The position numbers and the translations under genes were made by a program. DNA of 64,000 nt. It comes from Patescibacteria group bacterium UBA6489. Lineage in GTDB: Bacteria; Patescibacteriota; Gracilibacteria; BD1-5; UBA6164. The DNA lies in contig DJMN01000019.1 in NCBI GenBank assembly GCA_002435385.1, forward strand, positions 19,884 to 83,883, read 5' to 3'. Positions 1 through 10,015 of the stretch are shown one piece after another; position 1 is the stretch's first letter, and each line of letters begins with the position of its first letter. A model generated the notes under the pieces. That model was not told the origin of the DNA. It saw only the letters and a program-made list of their open reading frames with translations, and made no database searches.

Positions 1-682
1 TTGTTATATGCTAATATAATCAAAACAGATATACAGTTGGTGACTAGAATAACACTATTTAAATATTAAGTAAATATTAATAATATAATAAAGATATCTA
101 ATAGTATTCATAATAACTACTATATAACTAAATCATATATAGCAATAATTGAGTTAGTAAACTAAATTACCTAATAAAAAAATACATTGATAATAAAGTA
201 ACTAAATGCTAGTAATAATATAATAAATAGTAGATATATAGTGATATATATTTATATATGAACAATATTAAAGACTTCTAGTTTATATTAGCTAATATAA
301 AGGATAAAATAATCATATTTACTTACTTAGAAGAATATTATATATTTATATTGCTTATAATACATTTTCATAAAGGATATTTTAATAAGAAGTACTTCAT
401 ATAGAATTAAGTTAATAGGTAAAAAAATAATAAATATATGTAACATTGAAGACTACATTTTTGCCTACCAACACCACACCGAATCGGTTGTAAAACACAT
501 ATATAAATACAGTACATTATTAAATAAATATAATCTATAATTATTAGGTGTTCTAATATTAGGAGCTATTTTTTTATACAAAAAAATACGGACATAATCT
601 TTATGAGAGAACCCTACTTTATATAATTAATAAATAAATTAAAAACTTTTATTTTCTCTCTCTTGTAAAAGGTGTGTGTAGT

Positions 683-744
683 GTGTGGTGTGTGTTATAG
701 CTTAGATAGTTCAAAGGGGTAAGTATCCCCTGTGTGGTGTGTGT
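683..744. repeat. Two 13-bp GT-rich direct repeats
   Basis: GTGTGGTGTGTGT occurs at 683-695 and again at 732-744, 49 bp apart, with the GGGG/CCCC hairpin between them. Iteron-like spacing is possible. Low complexity makes chance repetition a real alternative. Confidence 0.45.
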
Positions 745-791
745 GTTGTGGGTACTCCATCTGAAATAAGTACCCAGTTTTACAGTTAAGG

Positions 792-830
792 AAAGATGAT
801 TTTTATATATCATCTTTTATTTTTTATTTT
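792..830 (+). terminator. Intrinsic terminator-like hairpin upstream of the first gene
   Basis: AAAGATGAT (792-800) pairs with ATCATCTTT (809-817) and is followed by a T-rich run. It could end a short transcript from the GT-rich block or act in the leader of the gene starting at 846. Confidence 0.5.
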
Positions 831-845
831 AATAACTATATCATT

Positions 846-1508
846 ATGGTAAATTTAGAAATATTAAATAGAGATAAGCCCAAAGACAATAGCTTATCAA
901 TGAATAGTATTGATGTAATTAAAGATGCTTTCTTAAATATAAACATTATCAAGGATAATTTATTATCAGAGAATGATTTATATGAAGTTAAGAACAAAAC
1001 ATATATCAAGAAGAGCTGACTTAGAAAGCTAGCATTAGCCTTTAGTATTACAACAGAAGTCATAAAAGAATCTAGAATAGAATCTTGAGATAAAGTTATA
1101 TATAACTTCACTGTAAGGGCTACTACCCCACTATGAAGATTTACAGAAGCTTCATCTAGTTGTTCTTCAACTGAGAAAGATTTTACTAATGTAGAACATG
1201 AGGTTAGAGCTATATCTCAGACTAGAGCAACTAATAGGGCTATTTCAGACATTATTTGAATCTATGAGGTCTTGAATAAAGATTTAGGTAAGAATGTACC
1301 TAAAACAGAAACAAATGAAGTAGAGGCTGAAAAATCAGATAGTGAAAATATAACAGATAGGCAGAAGAAATTATTAACTAAGTTAATAACTGCTAAGTAT
1401 CAAGATAAAGATATTAGAGATGATATATTATCTAGAATAGATACATTATCTAAAAATAAAGCTGGTCTTAATATAAGAAAGCTAATAGAGGAAGGAATTA
1501 AGTGTTAA
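846..1508 (+). CDS. Conserved recombination-type protein (possible Rad52-like annealing protein)
   Basis: A 220-residue protein read through in-frame TGA codons (about 1018, 1087, 1126 and 1258). The central region, about residues 50-145, has a block KKSGLRKLALAF followed by a motif TRATNRAISDIIG. I recall the latter pattern from archaeal and phage proteins with Rad52-like or ssDNA-annealing proposals, where basic residues and a closing Gly are conserved. The C-terminus is charged and probably helical. The gene ends in a hairpin-T run and is followed by the ArdC-like gene. An annealing or recombination role in a mobile element fits the context, but the family assignment rests on memory of the motif and is weak; the coding call is strong. 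Confidence 0.6.
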
Positions 1509-1527
1509 GCTTAATTCCTTATTTTTT
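1492..1527 (+). terminator. Rho-independent terminator overlapping a stop codon
   Basis: AAGGAATTAAG (1492-1502) pairs with CTTAATTCCTT (1510-1520), then ATTTTTT. The left arm lies inside the last codons of the gene ending at 1508. Confidence 0.75.
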
Positions 1528-1554
1528 ACTTTAAAATTTAATATATATAACATT

Positions 1555-2397
1555 ATGAAAAAAGTATATGAGATTATTGTTAATCAGATAATAGAGAAAC
1601 TAGAGCAAGGTGTTATCCCTTGGAGAAAAAGTTGGTGAGGTTGAGTACCTACTAACTATTTAAACAATAGAGAGTATAAAGGTATTAATAGGCTGATATT
1701 ATCAATGAATGATTTTAGTACTAATTACTATCTGACATATAAGCAGATTAAGAAGCTGAAATGAAGTATTAAGCCTTGAAGTAAAGCAACTAAAATAATC
1801 TATTGGGATATTATAGAAACTGAAACAGATTCTGAGTTATCAGTTTGTGACGAATCAGAAACAAGTAAAAAGATAATAACAAAGTATTATAATGTATTCA
1901 ATATAGAGCAAACTGATATTATTCCTAAAGAAGATTTGGTTATGCAGGTAGAGAAAGATAATGATTATAGTTTGTCACAGTCTGTTATTAAGAATTATAT
2001 AGACAAGCCAAAGATAGTAGAGTGATATAATCCTTGTTATAAAGCAAAATCAGATACTATAGAAATTCCTAGTATGTGATTGTTTTCAAGTTGAGATGAG
2101 TATTATGCTGCCCTATTTCATGAGTTAGTTCATAGTACAGGTTCTGAGGGGAGACTAAAAAGAGAGAGTATAATATCTGAAAACTATTTTTGAAGCTATA
2201 CATATTCAAGAGAAGAGTTAGTAGCTGAGATATGAAGTATGTTTTTATGTAACTATGTTTGAGTTGAAAACATAGTTATTGATAATCAGGTTAGTTATAT
2301 AGATAACTGGTTGGAGTTTATCAAGTGAAATAAGCTAGATATTATAAAGGCTTCTAATCAGGCTGAAAAGGCTGTGTCTTATATTATGGGAAAATAA
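1555..2397 (+). CDS. ArdC-like antirestriction protein (ssDNA-binding domain plus zincin metallopeptidase)
   Basis: A 280-residue protein. The N-terminal half matches the ArdC N-terminal domain (DUF1738): an opening helix, then GVIPWRKSW and a glycine stretch leading into NREYKGINRLIL. The C-terminal half is a zincin-like peptidase with ALFHELVHSTG (HExxH) near residue 188 and a downstream EELVAEIGS block that likely supplies the third zinc ligand. ArdC-type proteins are carried by plasmids and integrative elements and protect incoming DNA from restriction. Several glycines of the signature are TGA. It sits between the recombination-type gene and a structured RNA, in the element that ends with a serine recombinase. 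Confidence 0.85.
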
Positions 2398-2430
2398 ATA
2401 TTGAAATATTTATTTATCTTGTTATAGTAT

Positions 2431-2570
2431 GGGGGCTTAGAATATTGTACGAGAAAAAACCTCAAGGTGATTAATGAAGGGCAACTTATGTTGTCAGTCC
2501 TTTTTATCATCTTTTGGTATTTAGTACATGTTCTAAGCAAACATCAAAGGCTCATAAGTTGCCCTTTTTT
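2431..2570 (+). ncRNA. Predicted pseudoknotted structured RNA with intrinsic terminator
   Basis: Three pairings can be drawn. P1: GCTTAGAA...GTAC at 2435-2450 with GTAC...TTCTAAGC at 2524-2538. P2: GGGCAACTTATG at 2479-2490 with CATAAGTTGCCC at 2553-2564, 12 perfect pairs ending in TTTTTT. P3: AAGGTGAT at 2464-2471 with ATCATCTT at 2506-2513, inside P1. The 5' arm of P2 lies inside P1 and its 3' arm outside, so P1 and P2 together form a pseudoknot. A competing local hairpin (GGCAAC/GTTGTC) could switch with P2. No family recognised. It could be a regulatory RNA of the element or a leader for the small membrane gene at 2599. Confidence 0.55.
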
Positions 2571-2598
2571 GTTTGTGAAAATTTTATTTTTTAAATTA

Positions 2599-2802
2599 AT
2601 GATTATGGAAATATTTTTAGCTATACTATATTGAATAATTGCAATTATAGCAATTGCATCATTCTTCCAAGTTATCTATTATGTATTAAGAGTTATCTTT
2701 GCTTCTAAGAAAGATAGAGATACATATAAAGAAAAGCTAATGAAGAGCTTACAGCATTTAGTAATAACATTTTTTATTTTGGTGGTAATATCAAAAATGT
2801 AA
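2599..2802 (+). CDS. Small two-helix membrane protein
   Basis: A 67-residue hydrophobic protein with one internal TGA-Gly. Two membrane segments (about residues 4-28 and 48-65) flank a basic loop with SKKDRDTYKEK. Size and topology recall small pilin or PrgI-like subunits of transfer systems, but no motif supports that. It begins 28 bp after the terminator of the structured RNA. An alternative start two codons downstream (2605) is equally possible. Confidence 0.55.
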
Positions 2803-2991
2803 ATCAATACTAGACTATGTATCAATCATCTATACACTCTCACTCTTATTTCCTTATATTAAGGGATATTAATAATTTATATAATCTATATGGGAAACAT
2901 TTAGATATATAAATAGTTTTTAATTTGATAATTTAAAAAAACATATAGTATGACTCTATAAAAAAATTTTTAAAATTTATAATTCTATTAA

Positions 2992-3990
2992 ATGGAAGAG
3001 ATAACAATAGAAGTAAAGAATCTAAGTTGAATGTGAGATTTCTTAGATTCTTTTCTAATATCCTTGTACAATAATTATGATAAAAATGTGTATAGGTATA
3101 AAATAAAATGGATATACCAAAAAGATTTTTCTGTTTTATACTATATGATAAAATATAATAAGGAATGAGATTATATTTGAAAACAATATATTGAAGTTGA
3201 TTACAGTGAAAATATAGAATCTGAACTTTGATTCATAAAAGCAGATGAAGAAGACTATTCTATATATAAAAAAGAACTAATAAAAGAACAATTAGAAATT
3301 CTCAATGAATATAAATTTACTAATTATAGAGAAGTTGAAGAAAAGATAAATCCTGATATCTGATATAACTGATCTGCTTATTTCATTGATATTGAAATAA
3401 CCTACTATATTAAGTTATCAAAACCAAAATATAATGAATTTTTAAGAACTATTAAAAAACACTATATAGATTATATAGAACAAACAGATTATTACCATTC
3501 AAGAGTTATTGAAACAGTAAAAGAATATTTAGAAAATAAGATTAGTAAAAAGGGTAAAGTAATTATAGATCATAACACTTGTGTAAAATCTTGAATAGAA
3601 AAAAAACTATTTACAAAAGCTGTAATTTTATTACTTATAAGATGAGATATAAATATATTTCTATCAAATAATAATTATTTCATAAATAGATATAAATTAG
3701 AATTTGAATATCCTTTTTTAATATATTGAGAGAAAAAAATAAAATTAGGTGGTAATAAATTAAAATTATGTGATTTTGTTTTTAATCATGAAAAAAAGAG
3801 AAGTCCAAACAATTGGTGATATTTTGAGGTACAAATTACTTGAGCTACTACAAGTAATGAAGGTGAAGAAGAAAATGTAAAAGAAATAAAAAATTTAATA
3901 AAAAAGTTAAATATTGATATCTCCAATATTTGAGCTAAGAATAAGGTAATTCATGAAAGTTCAATGTACATAATGTTAGAAAAAAAGTAA
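2992..3990 (+). CDS. Hypothetical protein
   Basis: A 332-residue protein with no family I recognise. Of 17 glycines I counted, 13 are encoded by TGA, so it is fully adapted to code 25. It is rich in Tyr, Lys and Ile, has no signal peptide or membrane segment, and alternates charged helical stretches (around residues 75-100) with beta-type stretches. A cluster near residues 255-285 (KLKLCDFVFNHEKKRSPNNWG) is the most distinctive block. It is followed by a terminator and lies in the mobile element. Confidence 0.75.
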
Positions 3991-4034
3991 GAAAGGAACC
4001 TAATCGGAACCTTTAAGTATATCTTCATAAATAT

Positions 4035-4080
4035 AATAAAATGCTGTATACAAATTTTTTGCTATAGCATTTTATTTTTT
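4035..4080 (+). terminator. Rho-independent terminator
   Basis: AATAAAATGCT (4034-4044) pairs with AGCATTTTATT (4066-4076), followed by Ts; downstream of the gene ending at 3990. A smaller AAGG/CCTT hairpin lies at 3992-4014. Confidence 0.6.
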
Positions 4081-4109
4081 AACCTGCAGGTCATAAACAT
4101 TATGTAATT

Positions 4110-4253
4110 ATGACAAGTAAAAAAATCCATAGTAAGATTAGATTACTAGAGAAATATAATTTAAATAAAGATATAAAGATAAAAATCATTAAAAATCTAT
4201 ATAAAATAGCCAATCTAAATTTTACTACTTACAAGAATAAACTATGAAAATAA
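4110..4253 (+). CDS. Small basic hypothetical protein
   Basis: A 47-residue Lys/Ile-rich protein (pI clearly basic) beginning MTSKKIHSKIRLLEKY, with one TGA codon just before the last Lys. It ends 42 bp before the serine recombinase start, a spacing seen for small excisionase-like or regulator genes next to integrases, but there is no recognisable DNA-binding motif. An upstream ATG at 4102 is immediately followed by TAA and cannot be the start. Confidence 0.4.
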
Positions 4254-4295
4254 AAAAGTTCTTGTATATTTATTTTATATTTTAATATATACTTT

Positions 4296-6039
4296 ATGAA
4301 TAAAACGGATAAAACAGCAATAATTTATTGTCGTGTTAGTACGACAAAACAAGAAAATCATGGTAGCAGTTTAGCTAATCAAGAGGAAGCTTGTAGAAGA
4401 TACTGTAAAGAAAATTGACTCCAGGTATTAAGAGTATTTAATGAAGCCTTTACATGAAAATCTATACTTAGACCTATTTTAACAGAATCAATAAAATATG
4501 CTAAAGAAAATAATGTATCTCACTTTATAATCTTTGACATTGATAGATTTATGAGAAAGTGATTTGATGCCTATTCAGAAGTAAAAAAAGAACTAGAAAC
4601 ATATAATATAAAATTAAAAGATTGTAAAAATATTATATGAGATAATAGAACTGTAATAGAAAATGATATAATTGATATGAGTCAGTATCAATGGAATATA
4701 GAGAATTCAAGTGAAATTGCTGAGGTTATGGTATCTACTCAGGCTAAGATGGAATGAAAAAAAATTTTACAAAGAACTATACCAAAAGAAATTTTATTAG
4801 AACAACAATGATATCAAGTGAGAGATACTAACTACTGATATCAGAATAAGAGAATTCCAACCCATGAGTGAAGAAAGACTATACAGGTAAAACACCCTAT
4901 AGAATGAGATTTCGTAATAGAAATGTTTGAGAAAAGAGCAGAGTGAATTATGTCAGACAAAGAAATAGTAAATAGGTTAGTACTAAAATGATGTAACCAA
5001 GAGAAGTAGAGGAAAGCCTATGAATGTAAAATATATGCAGGAACTTATAAAGAAGCCTGTATATGCTTGAGTAAAAAAAAGCAAATGGACTTGATATGAA
5101 GCTATAAAGACTCCTTATGATTGATTAGTAAGTATAGAAACTTGGAATAAAGCAAACAGATGAAAGATAAAAATAATAGAACGAGAAGATTGAGAAGTAC
5201 AAATAGTTTATAAGAAAAAAGATAAGGAAGATATCAATCCTATTATAGACAAAAGAAAAGACTATAATAGTGACTACCCTTATACTAAAGTTTTAAAGTG
5301 TCCTATATGTTGATGAACACTAACTTGAAACAGAGCTAAATCAAGAAATTGAAGTTATCATTTTTACTATCAGTGTGTTTGAAAGAAGTGAGTAAAACAT
5401 AAAACATATTCTATAAAGAAAGCAGAGGTAAATGAATATATAGAGAAATTCTTTGCTTCTATTAATATAGAAGATAGTATATTAGGTTTATTTAAAGAAA
5501 TTAGCAAAGAAGTATATAATGAGAGAAAAAGTGAAATCTCTGGTGATAAGGAATTATATATTGAAAAAATTAAGTGACTAAAAAAATTAAAAGAGAAAAT
5601 TATTGATAACATAGAAAAGTTGATAGACTTCCCTATCCTACTAAAAGCTAAAAATGAAGAATTAGAAAATATAGAAAAAGAAGTCAAGGACTTAAAGTCT
5701 AAGTGTAATAATATAAAAGAAAACATAAATCTTAAGGACTTTCAAAAATACTCAATAAATGTTATCAAACACTTAGATAAATTGGTATTACAAAAGGAGA
5801 AACCTGATATAATAAACCTAGCTTTTGATACAGTATTCAACACTAGAATTGTGTTTGAAAAAATAGAGTCTCAAACCACTTATAAGGAGTGACTATTGGC
5901 ATTACAAAGCAATAAAAAAAATTCATCAGATGATGAATTTCCTTCAGGTTCTAAATGGCAGTCCCACAAGGAATCGAACCTTGAACGCAGGATTTGGAGT
6001 CCTGAATTATGACCGTTTAACTATGGGACTAAAAATTAA
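4296..6039 (+). CDS. Large serine recombinase, broken by one frameshift
   Basis: The N-terminal resolvase domain is clear: IIYCRVSTTKQE near residue 9 carries the conserved Arg and catalytic Ser, and IFDIDRFMRKG follows near residue 87. The frame from 4296 stops at TAG 5007-5009. The recombinase domain resumes one base later (reading from about 5005) with RGKPMNVKYMQ and KKPVYAGV, then a zinc ribbon (KCPICGGTLTG; QCVGKKG), a coiled coil, and an open frame to TAA at 6037-6039. One indel between about 4985 and 5007 joins the halves. The last 27 codons overlap tRNA-Trp in antisense, so the ancestral C-terminus is uncertain. It probably mobilises the element spanning the left end of the window. 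The frameshift may be a real mutation or a sequence error. Confidence 0.85.
5911..5940 (-). terminator. Terminator of the tRNA-Trp transcript
   Basis: Read on the minus strand, ATTCATCA and TGATGAAT form a hairpin followed by eight Ts (A run 5913-5920 on plus). It lies 16 bp beyond the tRNA 3' end and inside the recombinase reading frame. Confidence 0.7.
5956..6030 (-). tRNA. trnW: tRNA-Trp (anticodon CCA)
   Basis: The minus strand folds as a cloverleaf: acceptor AGTCCCA/TGGGACT, anticodon stem CAGGA/TCCTG with loop CTCCAAA (anticodon CCA), T arm with GGTTCGATTCC, encoded CCA. Anticodon CCA reads UGG only, consistent with UGA not being Trp here. Its 3' end faces the recombinase gene, the usual side for integration into a tRNA. 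Confidence 0.95.
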
Positions 6040-6042
6040 ATT

Positions 6043-6096
6043 ATACTCCCCTTCATCCCCCCCTCCTTAATAAGGAGGGGGCTAGGGGGTGGTATT
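6043..6096. repeat. Dispersed GC-rich palindromic repeat, family A
   Basis: Core CCCTCCTT-AATAAGGAGGG with a CTAGGGGGTGG tail, between tRNA-Trp and the tsf stop codon. Related copies lie at 20195-20230 and 57863-57900. Its GC content contrasts sharply with the AT-rich surroundings. Confidence 0.7.
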
Positions 6097-6874
6097 ATAT
6101 ATTAAATCTAAAGAAATCCTCTAACATATCTTCTCCTCCAACAAAATCTTTTATTTTCTTACTTGGATCAACAACAAAAGCTTGTTCTAAAAGTGAAATT
6201 TCAGATTTGAATTTTCACATTTTACCTTCAATGATTTTTAATAAAACATCATCTGGTTTATTAGCCATTTTAGGATCATTTTTCATAGTAGCAAGTTGAA
6301 TTTCTTTTTCTTTTTCTACAACATCATCACTTATATCGCTAGTTTTTAAATACTCTGGATTAGTAGCAGTTACGTGCATAGCAACTTGTTTTAATTTATC
6401 TGAGTCAGCTCATACTTTACCAACTACAACAGCAGCTAATTTTCCGTTAGAATGAACGTAAGTAGAAACAACTCCTCCTTCTATAACTTTAGCTTCTTTT
6501 ATTTTAAGATTTTCACCAAGTTCTAAAACTTGTTCTTTTACATAGTCTTCCATTTCTTCTAGACTCTTCCCTGCTTTTAACATTTTTAAAAGTTCTGAAA
6601 GCATATCTTGAAATCACTCTGATCTAGCTAAGAAATCTGTTTCACATTGAACTGAAACAATATAAGCTTTACCATCTTCTCCTTCTGCTTTGATATAACC
6701 TTCAAAAGTTTCTCTATCTGCTTTTTTAGCAGCTTTTGCTAATCATTTTTTTCTAAGTTCTTCTATTGCTTTTTCCATGTCTCCGTCAGTAGCCATAAGT
6801 GCTTTTTTACACTCCATCATTCCGATTCCTGTTCTTTCTCTAAGTTCTTTTACTTGAGATGCAGTTACTCCCAT
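6095..6874 (-). CDS. tsf: Translation elongation factor Ts
   Basis: A 259-residue EF-Ts, the nucleotide exchange factor for EF-Tu. The N-terminal signature is intact: VKELRERTGIGMMECKKAL, followed by a GDMEKAIEELRKKG block and the core VQCETDFLARSEGF, which contacts EF-Tu. The dimerisation/coiled-coil part is shorter than in E. coli (283 residues). About four of roughly twenty glycines are TGA, including the one in RSEGF. It is the last gene of an rpsA-rpsB-membrane protein-tsf run on the minus strand, the usual rpsB-tsf pairing with one insertion. Confidence 0.97.
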
Positions 6875-6972
6875 AAATAATTTGGTTAAATTATAAAATT
6901 ATTTTTATGTTTTTATAAATATACTCTCTCCCCTACTCCTATTAATAGAGTAAAGGAGAAAAATATATTTTT

Positions 6973-7428
6973 TTATTTTGATTCTTCTTCTTTTTTTTCT
7001 TCACTAGTTTCCTCTTTTTTTTCTGTTTCTTCTGATTTTCAAGTTGCTTTTGATAACTTTTTCTTTACTTTTCATTCTATATCTTCTGGAAAGTTTTCTT
7101 TAAAGTTATCTTTTACTTTTTCTTCCATTTTATCAATGTACTCTAGATTTATATCTTCTCATGTATAAGCTTTATATCATAGATAAAGACTTAGAAGACC
7201 ATAGATTGCTGCAATTATAGCAGATATATCTAAGTGTAATACTGTAACAAGTACAAATCTAAGCAATACATAAATAACAAGTAGAGAAATACCATACTTT
7301 ATGTGCTTCATTAATGCCTTTGATTTATTATCTTCAGCAAACAATAAAACAATAGCTACAGCTGGAACATATGCCAGAGTATGCTTGAATCTCTCATTTT
7401 TAGAAGGTTTATTTTCTTCGTTAGACAT
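6973..7428 (-). CDS. Membrane protein with acidic-basic tail (DUF4870/Tic20-like)
   Basis: A 151-residue protein: a cytoplasmic N-terminus, then AYVPAVAIVLLFAE, KHIKYGISLLVIYVLL and ISAIIAAIYGLLSLYL as three or four membrane segments, then a charged tail of about 60 residues rich in Lys and Glu. The spacing of the hydrophobic segments around a KH/basic residue recalls DUF4870/Tic20-like proteins; I would not go further. It is inserted between rpsB and tsf, 64 bp after the rpsB stop, and is probably cotranscribed with them. Confidence 0.6.
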
Positions 7429-7492
7429 AGGGATATTTTTTATAAAAATAAATTACATACTTATAATAATTATATTTCTCTAAAAACCTATT

Positions 7493-8272
7493 TTATTTTT
7501 CTTCTTTTTTAATCTCAGCTTTTTTTACTGGTGCTTTTCTTTCTCCAGATACTTTTCTTTGAACTTGTTTTCTTAAAGTTGGTTTACCTTGTGGTTTAAC
7601 TCATACTTTGAAAGCTGGTTTAATAGCGTTTGTTACATATTCTATAGATTTTACTGCATTTGTATTTGCTGGTATAACGTCTGTAAGAACAGATGGGTTA
7701 CCATTTGAATTACATATAGCAAAAACGTCTGCTTTCATTACATTTGCTTCTTTTACTGCTTGTTTTTCATAAACTCAGTCAACTACGAAAATTACCTCAG
7801 GTACTTTCTTCATAGTTTTCAATCATCTGAAAGCTTTATCTAATTTAGCTAACTCTAGAAGCTTAGCAGCTTTTTCTTTTTTTGTTAATACATCAAGTGC
7901 TCCTTTCTCAGAATCTCCTAGAAGTCTTAAGTAAGTAGCAATTCTTCCTCTGATTGTTTTAAAGTTTGTTAAAAGTCCTGGAATCCATTTTTCACAAACA
8001 TAGTAATTTCCTGTTTCTTCAGCTAGTTTTATGAAACTATCTCTACCTTGAAGTTTTGTAGCAACAAATAATACTTTTTTACCTTCTGAAGTTAATTTTT
8101 CTATTTGTTTTTTAACATCTTCTATTTTTTGAGCTGTTTTTAATAGGTTTATGATGTGAACTCAGTTTGTTGAACCATATATGTATGGTTTCATTTTTGG
8201 ACTCCAATAGTTTGTTTTATTTCAAATATGAAGTAGATTATCAAACATTTCTTTTAATACTTGTTTTTCCAT
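7493..8272 (-). CDS. rpsB: 30S ribosomal protein S2
   Basis: A 259-residue S2. Typical blocks are visible: GNKTNYWSPKMKPYIYG near the start, KKVLFVATK, GRDSFIKLAEETG, CEKWIPGLLTNF and FRGLKTMKKVPEVIFVVD. The Gly of FRGLKTM is TGA and matches the Gly of the usual GGIKDM block. The C-terminal 35 residues form a basic extension (KPTLRKQVQRKVSGE). The 280-bp leader upstream holds several palindromes that may carry autoregulation. Confidence 0.97.
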
Positions 8273-8553
8273 TTTATCCTTATTTATAAATATAAATCAA
8301 AGCTATAATTCGATATAATCGAACAGGAAAGCTTTTTTTCAGAAATTTCTGCTTTTATTGAGCTAAATTAGTTCTAATCCCTCCTCCTTCATTACATTTT
8401 GGGTACTCCCTTTGAAAAAGAGAGAAATCATAGATAAATTAATCTATAAATTCTGTTTTGTAGCCTCTTTCCCTAATGTTAGGGAAAAATTTTAGTTAGG
8501 GGTACAGATAACAAGTCATTCAATAAAATTCACAAAAATATCTTACTTTAAAA
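8273..8553. other. rpsA-rpsB intergenic region with palindromes
   Basis: No gene seen. It holds TTCGATATAATCGAA at 8309-8323, CAGAAATTTCTG near 8340-8351, a CCCTTTGAAAAAG block near 8407 that recurs near 46480, and a TTTCCCTAATGTTAGGGAAA hairpin near 8470. In the minus direction it is the rpsB leader and rpsA trailer. Confidence 0.5.
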
Positions 8554-9873
8554 TTATTTTGAAGCTTCTTCTTTTGTTTCAGCTTCTTTTTTTGTTGTTT
8601 TTTTAGCAGGTGCTTTTCTCTCTTCTTTTGTTTCGTCTTTTTTAGCTGCTGCTTTTTTAGCAGGTGCTTTCTTTTCAACTTCTGCATCTATTTTATCTTC
8701 TTCTGAAACAGCTTTTGGTGCTTTAGTTTCAGTATTTTTTGGTGCTTCTTGTAAAGCTTTTAGAGATAGACCGATTCTTTTCTTTTTAGGTTCAAAGTTG
8801 ATAATTTTTGCTTCAACTTCTTCTCCAACTTTTACATGGTCTCTTATATCTTTAACAACTCCGTGAGATATTTCAGATAAGTGGATAAGACCTTGAATAC
8901 CTCCTGTTAAATCCATAAATGCTCAGAATTTTGCAATTCTTGATATTGGAGCTTTTATTGTATCGTTTAGTTTGTATTCTCTTGCTAGAACATCCCAAGG
9001 GTTTTCTTTTAGTCTCTTTATAGATAAAGATATCTTATCTGTATCTAGACCTATAACTTTAACTTTAACTTTCATTCAAACTTTAGCAAATTTTGAAGGA
9101 TCGCTTACATGTCACCAATCTATTTCAGAAACATGAACAAGTCCTTCTAATCCATCAAATGTAACAAATAGACCATATGATAGAATTCAACTTACTACTC
9201 ATTCTACTATATCTCCTTCTTTTAATGTTTTTAAAGCTTTTCCTCTTTCTTCTTCTATTGCTGCTTTTTCAGAGAATATAATTTTCTTTCCTCCGTCATC
9301 AACATTTATAACTCTTACCTTGAATGGTTCACCAATTAAACTGTTTAAATGCTCAAGTATCTTTTCTGGATCTGCTCCTTCAACTCTTGGATAATGTATA
9401 GGAGTAAGTTGTGAAACTGGTATAAATCATTTTAATCCATCGATATCAACAAGTAGACCTCATTTGTTTGCTTCAACTGGTCTAACTGTAACAATTTCTC
9501 CTGAATCAAACCGTTTACCAAGATTACTAAGACTTTTAATTTGATTTGCTCTTTTAAGAGATAGTATTAAAAGTCCTCTTTCTACAGAATCTCAAAGAAC
9601 CATAACATCTATATCTTGTCATGGTTTTAAAGAATCTAGGTCTATAGTATTACCTAGTTCTTTACTTACTACTAATCATGTGAATTGATTATTTACATTT
9701 ACAAGAATGTTTTTCTTTTCTATTTTGATTATACTTCAAGATATAATTTCTCCTTCTTTAGGATATTTGATTTCAGGTGATTCTTTAAACAAATCATCAA
9801 ACATAGCTATATCTTTTTCAGCTATTGGAGCCTTTTTAATTACTTCGGTAGAAGCATCTTTTTTCACAGGCAT
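8554..9873 (-). CDS. rpsA: 30S ribosomal protein S1
   Basis: A 439-residue S1 with four recognisable S1 RNA-binding domains (about residues 35-110, 120-205, 215-290 and 300-375), for example EGVVSGILSYGLFVTFDG and GGIQGLIHLSEISHGVVKD. The tail of about 70 residues is Lys/Ala/Glu-rich. Family length is usually 350-560. S1 binds mRNA on the 30S subunit and helps initiation on weak Shine-Dalgarno leaders, which fits this AT-rich genome. The start follows a long hairpin (9903-9966). Confidence 0.95.
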
Positions 9874-9902
9874 ACACTAAATAAATTAAAAAATAAAGTA
9901 AT

Positions 9903-9966
9903 GGAAACCTTTCCAATTTTAAATACTTTTTATAAGGCTTTAGGTATTTAAAATAACGAGGTTTCC
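9903..9966 (-). promoter_or_regulatory. Long hairpin in the rpsA leader
   Basis: GGAAACC (9903-9909) pairs with GGTTTCC (9960-9966), and inside it ATTTTAAATAC (9916-9926) pairs with GTATTTAAAAT (9944-9954). It lies between tRNA-His and rpsA, 30 bp before the start codon. Autoregulation by S1 or tRNA processing are both possible. Confidence 0.55.
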
Positions 9967-10015
9967 TAGTACAAAAAATTAAGAAATAAAAAGATTTTAT
10001 TTTATTTCTAAAAAA

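Larger units (their letters stand above)
1..845. other. Non-coding AT-rich end of a mobile element
   Basis: No convincing gene is visible under code 25 or the standard code. The first 450 bases are very AT-rich and dense in TAA/TAG. Positions 660-760 switch abruptly to GT-rich sequence, followed by two small hairpins (GGGG at 716-719 with CCCC at 727-730; GGGTACT near 750 with AGTACCC near 770). The block precedes the first gene of the element and could hold an origin, transfer or attachment function, but nothing proves that. Confidence 0.5.

Noticed and set aside
4985..5010. Programmed ribosomal frameshift in the recombinase
   Set aside because: No slippery heptamer or pseudoknot directly downstream of the joint; a simple indel explains it better.
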